9,938 nucleotides of DNA from Actinomycetota bacterium (GTDB lineage Bacteria > Actinomycetota > Humimicrobiia > Humimicrobiales > Humimicrobiaceae): the NCBI GenBank assembly GCA_023475715.1, contig JAMCVO010000172.1, forward strand, positions 1-9,938. The letters run 5' to 3'. Of this stretch, positions 1 to 6,294 are shown one piece after another. The notes under the pieces are model-generated. The model worked only from the letters and a program-made list of their open reading frames with translations, was not told the origin of the DNA and ran no database searches. The position numbers and the translations under genes were made by a program. How positions within the stretch are numbered: position 1 is the first letter of the stretch; every line of letters begins with the position of its first letter.

Positions 1-20
1 AAAATTGGCCTTTTTGGCTG

Positions 21-131
21 AAATTTGCCCTTAAAAAACTGCAATTTGTGCGGGATTTTAAGGTGGAGGGCAAGTTTAAATTCAAAACCCTTAATTTGTG
101 CGGGAATTTGAATTTCGTGAAGCCCACGAAA
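21..131. repeat. Cluster of hairpins with a duplicated 13-nt motif
   Basis: The motif AATTTGTGCGGGA occurs twice, at 43-55 and 93-105, exactly 50 bp apart. Each copy lies between inverted-repeat arms. Around the first, CCTTAAAA (29-36) pairs with TTTTAAGG (56-63), and AAATTTGCCCT (21-31) can instead pair with 67-77 with one wobble. Around the second, AAATTCAAA (78-86) pairs with TTTGAATTT (107-115). A third hairpin, TTTCGTG (113-119) with CACGAAA (125-131), ends 9 nt before the Shine-Dalgarno of the DUF2188 gene and competes with the second for 113-115. This could be a protein-binding array, a regulatory leader or an end of the mobile element; the sequence alone does not decide. Confidence 0.55.
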
Positions 132-154
132 ACATATAAAAAGGAGGGAATTAT

Positions 155-388
155 ATGTCAGGTAAAAATCAACACGTTGTACCCGTTGGTGGTAAATGGG
201 GAGTTCGTGGTGAAGGTAATACTAAATTGACTTCTATTTTTGACAAAAAAACAGATGCTCTAAAGGTGGGCAGAGATATAGCCATTAACCAGCAATCGGA
301 GCTTATAATTCATGGAAAAGACGGGAGAATCCAAGATAAAGATAGCTTTGGTAATGACCCAACCTCATCCAAAGATAAAATACATTAA
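155..388 (+). CDS. DUF2188 domain protein, 77 aa
   Basis: This small soluble protein matches the DUF2188 pattern: an N-terminal HVVPVGGKWGVRGEG strand region (about residues 7-21), a central helix with the DALKVGRDIA stretch (34-43), then ELIIHGKDGRIQDKDSFGNDP (49-69), where the GRIxxKDSxGxDP signature is typical. The length fits the family, which is usually 60-90 residues. The function of DUF2188 is not established; members are common in accessory DNA and are often single-copy small genes. The start is well supported: AAGGAGG at 141-147 lies 7 nt before the ATG. No signal peptide, membrane segment or cysteine pair is seen. It is transcribed away from the minus-strand operon to its right and has no partner on its own strand in the window. 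The hairpin cluster directly upstream may control it. Family assignment is confident, role unknown. Confidence 0.85.
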   Translation: MSGKNQHVVPVGGKWGVRGEGNTKLTSIFDKKTDALKVGRDIAINQQSELIIHGKDGRIQDKDSFGNDPTSSKDKIH

Positions 389-570
389 CTATGGACATAT
401 TGCAAAGTAGTCAACTTTCTTTCGTCTGTAAATTTCAACTGGTTTGGTAGGTTGCCTGAGTTTCCTTTTCTGGGACTGGATTAAATGTAGCAAATGGCAA
501 AGAAAGAACACAACTGAAACTTAAAAGAACACCCAACATCAAAAGATATAATTTAAAATTATTTAGAAGA

Positions 571-1041
571 TTATTTGCTCCATTTATCTACATCCAATTT
601 CCATGGTCTTTGAGATTTATATGTATTGCCTGCGCCATCTTCCACTTTGGCATAAATTTTTATAATACCTGAATACCCATTTTCTTTTAAAGTTTGTGCT
701 AAGTCTTTTATCTCTGTCCAGACTTTACAATTAGTCCCTTCTTTTAATATATAAGGAAAGTTAGCATTGCTTTGGGGATTAGGAAAAACTACCGTTTTCC
801 TATCTGGTAGTATTAAACTTGGAATATTTATTGTTACATCTAGTAAACCAGGATTTAAGATTTCAATATAGAGCATGGGTTCACCTATATTTGGGCCATA
901 GTAAGGGAAACCATGATAAAGTTTAACATCCAATAGACGTTGTTTTTCCCTACGTTGTGAGGTAAGTGTTATTGTTGAAATTACTGCACCATATACAGCT
1001 ACTATGGCAATAATAATTTCGCCTATAGTTAAGATATTCAT
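571..1041 (-). CDS. Membrane-anchored protein of unknown function, 156 aa
   Basis: Residues 4-27 form one hydrophobic helix (ILTIGEIIIAIVAVYGAVIS), followed at once by the basic stretch QRREKQR, so the rest is predicted to be cytoplasmic. Residues about 38-150 look like an all-beta domain: YIEILNPGLLDVTIN, then LPDRKTVVFPNPQSN and FPYILKEGTNC-W, then a YSGIIKIYAKVEDGAGNTYKS strand pair. I recall similar short proteins with the FPNPQSN-x-FP motif annotated only as hypothetical in several anaerobic bacteria; no function is known to me. The start is supported by GAGGT about 7 nt upstream of the ATG. It lies 108 nt downstream of the replication-relaxation gene, further than the spacing inside the operon, so it may have its own promoter. 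No promoter was clear by eye. Confidence 0.7.
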   Translation of the reverse strand: MNILTIGEIIIAIVAVYGAVISTITLTSQRREKQRLLDVKLYHGFPYYGPNIGEPMLYIEILNPGLLDVTINIPSLILPDRKTVVFPNPQSNANFPYILKEGTNCKVWTEIKDLAQTLKENGYSGIIKIYAKVEDGAGNTYKSQRPWKLDVDKWSK

Positions 1042-1080
1042 AATTGGACCTCTTTTCTTTTTTTAAAACATAAAATTAAT

Positions 1081-1118
1081 CCTTTAAATGTCCCTAGAAG
1101 CCTTTAAATAGTTTAAAG
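1081..1118. repeat. Short direct repeat and AT-rich hairpin between two minus-strand genes
   Basis: CCTTTAAAT occurs at 1081-1089 and again at 1101-1109. The second copy is the left arm of a perfect inverted repeat, CTTTAAA (1102-1108) with TTTAAAG (1112-1118), three bases apart. It lies between the replication-relaxation gene and the 156-aa gene. With a stem of only A-T pairs apart from the end base pair and no clear T-run, it is not a convincing terminator; a protein-binding site is possible. Confidence 0.3.
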
Positions 1119-1149
1119 CATAGATTTGTATATCCCAAAACATTCAGGC

Positions 1150-2034
1150 TTAAAATTTAATCAACTCCCTTAACTCATTTGTTTCTGTAGATTTCCAGAT
1201 TTTATCAAAAAGAACATTATTTTCTTTTATCTGCTTGAAAGTTGTAAAAAGGAAAAAATCGGAATGTTCAACACCTTTGGTTGTTTTAAATAAGTTATCA
1301 AGCCTTTCCTGTGAAGTAGTCACTGCTAAAATTCTTAAAGATTGAGCCTTAAACCTTTCATAGTATTTATTAGTTCTGACATATGCAACATAACCTCTTA
1401 CTTTATCTTTCCATCTTTTATTGGATTCAGTGGCCCTATCAACTTCAAGAAAATAGTAGGCTTTGTTCTTCCGGTTTCTGATTTCAAAAAAAGCGTCCGG
1501 AGTGATCGGCAAGCTTTTGCCGGAATTTTCCGGATCTTCAACTTTTTCTTTCCATGCTTTAATTTCCCATTCAGGCGTCCAATCTAAAGAATAACTCTTA
1601 GCCTTTCTGATATTACTGATAAAGACGATTCTCACATCATTGATAGCTAGAATATGCTCAATAAAAAAATCAGCAACCTTGTTGTTTTTTTCCGTCCATT
1701 TGATATCTTTCAGATCTGTTCCGTCGTGGGTATGAGTTATTAAATCTTTTCCTTTTCTTGATAAGCAATAAACTCTTTTGGCCGAGCCATAGCCTGTGGG
1801 AACGGGCTTTTGTGTATTTGTTAAATAGCCGTTATGGTATAAGAGCGCCAGTCTTCTTCTGCAGGCGGTCATCGAACCTTCTTCAAATTCCAGCAGTTTA
1901 ATCTGCTCGCTGGTTAGGAAGCGCAGCGGGTAAACCCAGCTAACTATTCTTTTATCCCTTTCCGTCAGAATCATTGGCGGTGCGGATTTTGCCTTTTTGT
2001 ATCTAGGAAGTCTGGTTTTTTCACTTTTAGTCAT
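1150..2034 (-). CDS. Replication-relaxation family protein (Replic_Relax, PF13814-like), 294 aa
   Basis: The N-terminal third is a winged helix: ILTERDKRIVSWVYPLRFLTSEQI (22-45), an RRRLALLYHNGYL helix and turn (59-71) and a wing ending in VYCLSRKGKDLI (88-99). After a helix around EHILAINDVRI (126-136) comes a predicted PD-(D/E)xK-like fold with ITPDAFFEI (177-185) and YYFLEVDRATES (193-204); D180, E197 and D199 are the candidate acidic residues. This order is typical of Replic_Relax proteins found on plasmids and integrated elements, where they are linked to plasmid replication and DNA relaxation. The enzymatic assignment is inference. Its ATG lies inside the end of the HEPN gene (8-nt overlap), which implies translational coupling; no strong Shine-Dalgarno is seen. 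Met21 is an alternative start. It belongs to the same operon as the coupling ATPase, which fits a role in DNA mobilisation. Confidence 0.8.
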   Translation of the reverse strand: MTKSEKTRLPRYKKAKSAPPMILTERDKRIVSWVYPLRFLTSEQIKLLEFEEGSMTACRRRLALLYHNGYLTNTQKPVPTGYGSAKRVYCLSRKGKDLITHTHDGTDLKDIKWTEKNNKVADFFIEHILAINDVRIVFISNIRKAKSYSLDWTPEWEIKAWKEKVEDPENSGKSLPITPDAFFEIRNRKNKAYYFLEVDRATESNKRWKDKVRGYVAYVRTNKYYERFKAQSLRILAVTTSQERLDNLFKTTKGVEHSDFFLFTTFKQIKENNVLFDKIWKSTETNELRELIKF

Positions 2035-2515
2035 GGGTTAATTTTATCAATTTTCTTTTTTCTCTCAGGGTTTGTTCCCAACCAAATACTTTTAAAAGAA
2101 TCATTTCATTTTCCTGGAATTTCTCCATTAATTCATTATTTAGTTTTAATCTCTTAAAATTAACGGGGTTGTAAATAACAATTTCATTCTCATTACTCAT
2201 CTTTTCATCTAAATCCCAATGGGCTAATGCATTTCTTAATAGTTGAACAAATCTTAAGGAGTTTTTTACTTTTGAATATTGTTTTAATTTTTTGAAATAT
2301 GGAATTTGCTCATAGAGTGAAATCTTTTTATCAAAACTAAAGTAAGGTGTTTCTATAATATAATAAAGAAAATCTGAAGCTTGTCGATTGGTTTTAGGAA
2401 AAAAATATGTTCTTAGTCTCCAACCAAGAGCTCTTTCTATTACAGTTGCGTCCGAAATAATAGTGCCCCTAAACAAACTTAATTTTTCTCTGATTAATTT
2501 TTTATCAATTATCAT
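2027..2515 (-). CDS. HEPN-like protein (possible RNase or toxin), 162 aa
   Basis: The key motif is RNALAHW at residues 94-100. R94 and H99 form the Rx4H motif, with Asn after the Arg, that marks HEPN domains, a helical fold that is a metal-independent RNase in many toxins and defence proteins. The remainder is helical and basic, with two helices before the motif (about 5-30 and 64-95) and a helix after it (127-150), as expected. It could instead be one of the small Abi-like HEPN proteins. No MNT nucleotidyltransferase antitoxin gene is adjacent. It sits between a membrane-protein gene (15 nt upstream) and the replication-relaxation gene (8-nt overlap). The start has only AAGGT directly before the ATG, so initiation may depend on coupling. 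Base composition is very AT-rich (13 of 60 G/C at 2281-2340), unlike the mobilisation genes. Confidence is good for the motif, modest for the activity. Confidence 0.6.
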   Translation of the reverse strand: MIIDKKLIREKLSLFRGTIISDATVIERALGWRLRTYFFPKTNRQASDFLYYIIETPYFSFDKKISLYEQIPYFKKLKQYSKVKNSLRFVQLLRNALAHWDLDEKMSNENEIVIYNPVNFKRLKLNNELMEKFQENEMILLKVFGWEQTLREKRKLIKLTHD

Positions 2516-2530
2516 ACCTTAATTTTACCA

Positions 2531-3394
2531 TTAGCTTTCTTGTTTTGCTTCAAGAGGCAGGCTTTCCCATTGGCCATAAGGTTTTTCATTTGTATCCGCT
2601 TCAGACTGAGTACAGGTCAGGTAATTCTTCCACATCTGGACCTCGTCATTGCCTCTTAAAAAAGCCCCAAGCTCAACAGGATATTTTCTACCAGTTGAAG
2701 TGTATTCAACGATTATGACTGAACGGTACCCTTTCCAGATAGAGGGAGTGATACTGGTTAAAGAGATATTAAAAATATTGGGCTTTCCGAATTTATCATC
2801 AATTGAACTCTTCGTGCTGGTGATATCTATAAGCGGAATTTTAAATTCAGTTCTTTGGCTAATTGTTGGTAAAATAATTCCTAGATAAGGGTTTTTCTGA
2901 GTGCCACTGATAATCAAGTAAACGAAACGTGAGTGAGGCAAATTCGGGTGCCCACCAATATATTCTCCTCTGGTGGCTAGAATGATATCCTCTTTTGAAC
3001 TGTATTTTCTTAGTTCAATTCTTGTAACAAAAAAGTCCCAGATAAGATCAATAATAAAAAATAATGAGAAAGCCCAAACCGCTATAGTCAAAATGACCAA
3101 AAATACGATAATCGTCCAAGAAGTGAAGTTCATGATACCAAGAATAAAACCGCTACCCTTAGCTACTGATTCTCCAACATACTTAGATAAAACTCCAGAA
3201 ACAACAGCGTTTAATAAAGCATGTATACCCCAATTTAACAGCCATAAAGATACAGAAAAAAAGGTAACAATCATATGGAAAAAGTTAGTAACTATTACCA
3301 TAATTACCCTGTCTAAAATTGTAGCCCTTAGCCACCAGCGAACAAGACGTCCTGTTGATAGCTTGTGGTTCCATTTTGTTAAAGACCAAAGCAT
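2531..3394 (-). CDS. Integral membrane protein with soluble C-terminal domain, 287 aa
   Basis: Not a family I can name. A basic N-terminus (residues 1-28, several Arg/Lys and Trp) is followed by a long hydrophobic stretch at about 28-66 that could hold one or two helices, a small polar break with Gly/Ser/Ala (70-82), and another long hydrophobic stretch at about 90-122 ending in IDLIWDFF. From residue 130 the protein is soluble, with strands such as FVYLIISGTQ (157-166) and RSVIIVEYTSTGRKYPVELGAFLRG, which reads like a beta domain. AAGGAGA lies about 5 nt before the ATG, so the start is well supported. It lies 21 nt behind the other membrane-protein gene and 15 nt before the HEPN gene. Because the coupling ATPase here lacks its own membrane anchor, this protein could be part of a membrane complex with it; that is inference. 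Confidence 0.65.
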   Translation of the reverse strand: MLWSLTKWNHKLSTGRLVRWWLRATILDRVIMVIVTNFFHMIVTFFSVSLWLLNWGIHALLNAVVSGVLSKYVGESVAKGSGFILGIMNFTSWTIIVFLVILTIAVWAFSLFFIIDLIWDFFVTRIELRKYSSKEDIILATRGEYIGGHPNLPHSRFVYLIISGTQKNPYLGIILPTISQRTEFKIPLIDITSTKSSIDDKFGKPNIFNISLTSITPSIWKGYRSVIIVEYTSTGRKYPVELGAFLRGNDEVQMWKNYLTCTQSEADTNEKPYGQWESLPLEAKQES

Positions 3395-3415
3395 AAAATC
3401 TCCTTTCTTTGTTAT

Positions 3416-3904
3416 TTACACCACATTTAAATCTTGCTTGGCAAATTTTTTGACATTTTCATTACAATTTTTAATATTTATGTAATCTCTCCCATAATAA
3501 TCAGATAATGGCTCTTTATCATATTTATATTCATTATCGCTCAAGTTTTTTATTAAAAGTTTCAATTCTGAAGCCACTTCTTTTGATATAACAAAGTCTC
3601 CCTCAGCCGCAGTTTTTTTTAAAGATTCTAAAGACCTCTTGTAATTCCTGATCAATTTTTTAATTTGCTCATTACCAATATCCGCCGAACCTTCGGCATC
3701 GTCTAATAATTCACTGATTGAATAAAAAAGATTTTTTAAATCAGCCATGATATTTGAATAGGTGTCTGCCTTTTTCTGCCACCAGTTTTGAGAATAAAAT
3801 TGTCTAAGAGATTTTCTGACAGTAACAATTGCAGTTATAATTGCTACTGCAATAGCAGGTACTAATGCAATGAGTATGTTTTTTAAAACTTCAAGCCAAG
3901 CCAT
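3416..3904 (-). CDS. Single-pass membrane protein with helical cytoplasmic domain, 162 aa
   Basis: Residues 7-29 (LKNILIALVPAIAVAIITAIVTV) form one membrane helix followed by basic residues RKSLRQ, so the C-terminal part is predicted to be inside the cell. The motif NWWQKKADTYSNIMADLKNLFYSISELL (40-67) opens a long helical region that continues to about 140 and is likely a helical bundle or coiled coil. I have seen the WWxKKAxxYS pattern in many unassigned small membrane proteins; no function is known to me. The start is certain: AAAGGAGGA overlaps the last codons of the ATPase gene, only 1 nt separates that stop codon from this ATG, and the two must be cotranscribed and probably translationally coupled. 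Composition is AT-rich (16 of 60 G/C at 3541-3600). Confidence 0.7.
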   Translation of the reverse strand: MAWLEVLKNILIALVPAIAVAIITAIVTVRKSLRQFYSQNWWQKKADTYSNIMADLKNLFYSISELLDDAEGSADIGNEQIKKLIRNYKRSLESLKKTAAEGDFVISKEVASELKLLIKNLSDNEYKYDKEPLSDYYGRDYINIKNCNENVKKFAKQDLNVV

Positions 3905-3905
3905 T

Positions 3906-5381
3906 TTATCCTCCTTTTATTTCTTCAAAATCTTTTGGTTTTTTATAAATATCCGCATTGCTCATTTTTAACTTGATTTCGTTTTCCACTTCTTCCCTAT
4001 TCCGGGCCAGCTTTCTTGAGCTTTCAATTATTTCCTTAGCCATATTTGGATTTTTAGATCTTGTAATGGGTTTGGTAGTAATATGGTGCTCAACAAGTCT
4101 TCCATCTTTTACCAGCTTGCACCAGCACTCGTAATTAGGTAGATTTGACAGTCTGTTGGCCATTTCCTGGGCCACGTCTGAGTAAAGCCTGGGTTTGCCT
4201 TTGGCCATAACAAACTCCCGTCTTTCTCCAGTTCTGTATAATCCAATTTGGCTAGTCGTGTAAAGCACGGGCTGAGGTTCTAAATCTGGCTCAGGGGGCG
4301 TGTTGTCAAACTGAACCGCCAGCTCCAGGCTGTCTTTGCCGGTAATCCTGAAAAAAATAAAATTACCCACGTTTAAGGTTGAGCCGCGATTTAAATAATC
4401 CAGCTGGTCCCGATACTGATGAGCTACCAGCGTGTCTATGGCAAACTTTCTGGCTTCGCTTTGAAGCGTCGGAAAAGACTCAGTGGCAAAGGAATGATAT
4501 TCGTCAACAATAAGGTGAAACTGCTTGCGGTTTTCCTGATCAATTTCCGCTCTAGATAAAGCAGCTATTAAAATCTTTCCCACTAAAACACTCCCTAAGA
4601 GACTGGAATTATCCTCACCGATTTTACCCTTGGCCAGGTTAACCAGCAAGATCTTTCCCTGATTCATAATTTCTCTGATGTTAAAACTGCTTTTAGGCTG
4701 GCCGACAATGTTTCTGATCAAGGAATTGACTAAAAATCTTCCTATTTTGTTAAAAGAGCTGGCTAGCCATTCCTGAGTTTCCTTGCTGGTCTTGGGAAAA
4801 ATCTTGTCCCAGTACTGGGTGATAATCGGGTCCTTGACGTTTTCCAGCATTTTGAGCCGGTATTCCTTGCTGCTTAAAACCAAATGCAGGTCAAGTAGAG
4901 TTGAACTCGGATTGTATAAAACTATCAAAATCGCATGCCTTAAAATATCCTCAAGCCTTGGGCCCCAACTGGCCTCGTAAAGTTTTTTGAAAGTGCCGAC
5001 AATTTCTGAACAAACCAAATCAACCAGTCTAGGGTCGTTAATATCTGGACACTCAAAGAGATTCAGGCCAAAAGGATAATCAATGTCGGCTGGATTAAAG
5101 TAAATGACATCTTTCTTGCGGTTTTCCGGCATTAGGGCCAGTAAAGCTTCAACGGCGTCGCCATGAGGATCCAAAAAGCAAAGGCCGTCGCCTTGCTCAG
5201 CGTCGGACAATGCGGTATTCATCAGCAGGATTGTTTTGCCGGTGCCATTGACACCAGCAACGTAGGTTCCCTGTCGCCTGTTTTCCGGGGAAAGTTCAAC
5301 TGGAGATTTTGTTTCCTTGTCAATGCCTAACTGAAGCAAAACCACCTGCCTTCCGTCTACAAAAATATTATAGACAAGCAA
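3906..5381 (-). CDS. VirD4/TraD-like conjugative coupling ATPase, soluble form, 491 aa
   Basis: This is a RecA-fold DNA-pumping ATPase of the type IV coupling protein group. Walker A is GVNGTGKT (43-50). It is followed by GLCFLDPHGD (66-75), typical of the TraD/HerA-like branch, and DVIYFNPADID (91-101). A Walker B motif lies at FHLIVDEYHSF (288-298, D293/E294), with VAHQY (319-323) behind it as a sensor-like motif. Arg142 and Arg148 are possible fingers. The usual N-terminal membrane helices are absent. Family members couple a nicked plasmid or element to a transfer channel. The listed start is TTG with no Shine-Dalgarno and a stop codon 9 nt upstream in frame. A second TTG at codon 15 (position 5339) has GGAAGG 9 nt before it and begins just ahead of the conserved LGID strand, so it may be the true start, giving 477 residues. 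First gene of the tight operon. Confidence 0.88.
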   Translation of the reverse strand: MLVYNIFVDGRQVVLLQLGIDKETKSPVELSPENRRQGTYVAGVNGTGKTILLMNTALSDAEQGDGLCFLDPHGDAVEALLALMPENRKKDVIYFNPADIDYPFGLNLFECPDINDPRLVDLVCSEIVGTFKKLYEASWGPRLEDILRHAILIVLYNPSSTLLDLHLVLSSKEYRLKMLENVKDPIITQYWDKIFPKTSKETQEWLASSFNKIGRFLVNSLIRNIVGQPKSSFNIREIMNQGKILLVNLAKGKIGEDNSSLLGSVLVGKILIAALSRAEIDQENRKQFHLIVDEYHSFATESFPTLQSEARKFAIDTLVAHQYRDQLDYLNRGSTLNVGNFIFFRITGKDSLELAVQFDNTPPEPDLEPQPVLYTTSQIGLYRTGERREFVMAKGKPRLYSDVAQEMANRLSNLPNYECWCKLVKDGRLVEHHITTKPITRSKNPNMAKEIIESSRKLARNREEVENEIKLKMSNADIYKKPKDFEEIKGG

Positions 5382-5397
5382 TGTATTTAAAGCTCAT

Positions 5398-5424
5398 TTT
5401 ATATAAGAAAATAAAAATCAGCAA
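5398..5424 (-). promoter_or_regulatory. Possible promoter for the ATPase operon
   Basis: Reading the minus strand, TTGCTG (5424-5419) is followed after 15 bases by TATAAA (5403-5398). The spacing is one to two bases short of ideal. Transcription from it would start near 5391, about 10 nt before the upstream TTG but about 50 nt before the TTG at 5339, which favours the inner start of the ATPase gene. Confidence 0.35.
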
Positions 5425-5439
5425 AGGAATTCTCAATAA

Positions 5440-5571
5440 TGTTTTGCCAAGACTTGGCTATACATAAAACCTGAGCTCAAATTTTGTGGCTGGCAAATGC
5501 CAGGCGAGGGTTTTATTCAAGATCTGCTGAAAGGCAAGAAGCGGCTGGCAGAACAGGAAGCTCAACTCTAA
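5440..5571 (+). pseudogene. Possible 3' remnant of a plus-strand gene, 43 open codons
   Basis: An open frame runs from 5440 to a TAA at 5569-5571 and is bounded by a stop at 5437-5439. It reads like real protein: GWQMPGEGFIQDLL followed by KGKKRLAEQEAQL, an amphipathic basic C-terminal helix. G/C content is higher than in the flanks. The only ATG (5497-5499) would give 24 residues and has no Shine-Dalgarno, so the piece looks like the tail of a longer gene cut off at about 5440. It lies between two minus-strand genes, the ATPase and the recombinase. I do not recognise the parent family. It may be chance; codon-like composition is the only evidence. Confidence 0.25.
5464..5516. repeat. Nested inverted repeat downstream of the recombinase gene
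   Basis: ATAAAACC (5464-5471) is the reverse complement of GGTTTTAT (5509-5516). Inside lies CTGGCA-AA-TGCCAG (5490-5503). Just outside, GCCAAG-A-CTTGGC (5446-5458) is another perfect inverted repeat. The unit lies 70 nt after the recombinase stop codon. Neither strand has a proper T-run after the G/C stems, so a simple terminator is not convincing. A hairpin of the same outline occurs at 6751-6804 on the other side of the recombinase. Confidence 0.4.
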
Positions 5572-5585
5572 CTAGTAGCATTGCT

Positions 5586-6191
5586 TCACCTCTTAGTATG
5601 ATTAAAAACCACCTGTTGCTGGACTCTTAGGGAATCTTCTTCAGTCAGAGTTGAGAGATACCTCATCACCATTATAACTGAAGAGTGACCCAAGTGGTGC
5701 TGTAAGGCTTTAGGGTTGCCAGTCTGCCTTAGCCTTTCAATAGCATCAGAATGCCTTAGAAGATGAGGGTAAACCCTTTTGGTAAAGCCCGCTCTTTTAG
5801 AAACTTCCTTCAATATTTGCCAAGCCCTTTGCCTGTTAATAGGAAAAAATCTTTGCTCCGGTTTAATATTTTTCCTATTGGAATAAGTTTTAAGCCTGTT
5901 AACTAATGCCGCTGGGCAAGCCACTGCTCTGGGCTTTCTTCCTTTCCCTACGATTCTTAAGACTGGTCTTCCTTCAAACAAATCAATTTTAGACGGTGTT
6001 AGCGACAGAGCTTCTGAAACTCTCAAGCCGGTTTCAAACAAAACTAATATGAAAAGAGAATCTCTTTTTCCGTTTCTTCTTTTTTCAGCTTCGGAAGCCA
6101 GGAGGATAGCTTCCTCTGGAGTAAGATAAGGAACAATTTTATAAACCTTTCCAAAATTTTTCCTTCTCTCCAGCGTAAATCTTTCCATCAT
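5586..6191 (-). CDS. FimB/FimE-sized tyrosine recombinase, 201 aa
   Basis: The protein is a bare tyrosine-recombinase catalytic domain. All active-site residues are visible: R57 in ETGLRVSEALSL, K83 in VGKGRK, H143 and R146 in HLLRH, H169 in LGHSS and the nucleophile Y178 in MRYLS, nine residues after H169 as is standard. Only about 20 residues precede the first conserved helix, so the N-terminal SAM-like core-binding domain of XerC/D and phage integrases is missing. This is the size and layout of FimB/FimE, which invert a promoter segment. The translation starts at one of two adjacent ATGs (6191 or 6188) with only an A-rich weak Shine-Dalgarno. The predicted recombination site at 6198-6226 begins 7 nt upstream of the start, so its mRNA leader must cross the site and any upstream promoter lies in the predicted invertible segment. 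It may alternatively serve as the integrase of the mobile element. Confidence 0.88.
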   Translation of the reverse strand: MMERFTLERRKNFGKVYKIVPYLTPEEAILLASEAEKRRNGKRDSLFILVLFETGLRVSEALSLTPSKIDLFEGRPVLRIVGKGRKPRAVACPAALVNRLKTYSNRKNIKPEQRFFPINRQRAWQILKEVSKRAGFTKRVYPHLLRHSDAIERLRQTGNPKALQHHLGHSSVIMVMRYLSTLTEEDSLRVQQQVVFNHTKR

Positions 6192-6197
6192 ATTCTT

Positions 6198-6226
6198 TTT
6201 ATACGTTCTTACTTCTTTTGTATAAA
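6198..6226 (-). other. Predicted recombination core site, left copy
   Basis: Read on the minus strand the site is TTTATACAAAA, spacer GAAGTAA, then GAACGTATAAA. It shares an uninterrupted 17-nt match, TTATACAAAAGAAGTAA (minus strand of 6209-6225), plus GTATAA in register in the outer arm, with the right copy at 6627-6655. Its orientation is opposite to the right copy. The arm next to the recombinase gene differs from the right copy at four positions (GAAC versus TTTT) plus the outermost base. An 11-7-11 layout is typical of tyrosine-recombinase crossover sites. Confidence 0.6.
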
Positions 6227-6239
6227 AACTTAGTAAGAA
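6206..6239. repeat. Inverted repeat overlapping the left site
   Basis: TTCTTACT (6206-6213) is the reverse complement of AGTAAGAA (6232-6239). It overlaps the left recombination site and reaches into the predicted invertible segment. TTTTTATAC (6196-6204) and GTATAAAAA (6220-6228) form a second nested pair. Such overlapping half-sites would suit accessory or autoregulatory binding by the recombinase, but this is inference. Confidence 0.4.
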
Positions 6240-6240
6240 A

Positions 6241-6294
6241 TGGACGATTTTTATCTATATTTCAGTATTGTCCAAATTTAGTTGAAAATTCAAC
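6241..6294. promoter_or_regulatory. Palindromic sites upstream of the small membrane-protein gene
   Basis: Two inverted repeats lie in the 110 bp before the small gene, inside the predicted invertible segment. TGGACGAT (6241-6248) pairs with ATTGTCCA (6267-6274) with one wobble, and GTTGAAAATTCAAC (6281-6294) is a perfect 14-bp palindrome. They resemble operator or accessory-protein sites. No promoter with good -35, spacing and -10 was clear on either strand. Confidence 0.35.

Noticed and set aside
21..115. CRISPR array from the 50-bp phased repeat
   Set aside because: Only two copies of a 13-nt motif, arms differ between copies, and no cas genes are present.
435..539. Minus-strand 34-codon frame with a hydrophobic start (MLGVLLSFSCVLSLPFATF), just left of the 156-aa gene
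   Set aside because: It lacks a Shine-Dalgarno and ends abruptly; a second frame continues with protein-like content (KPVEIYRRKKVDYFAICP), so it could be a frameshifted small gene, but the evidence is too thin to annotate.
2649..3485. Plus-strand frames of 79 and 170 codons opposite the membrane-protein genes
   Set aside because: They are shadows of well-supported minus-strand genes with Shine-Dalgarno sites and tight operon spacing; no start signals of their own.
5586..6191. XerC/XerD chromosome-dimer recombinase
   Set aside because: The protein is about 100 residues too short and lacks the N-terminal core-binding domain, and no dif-like site is visible nearby.
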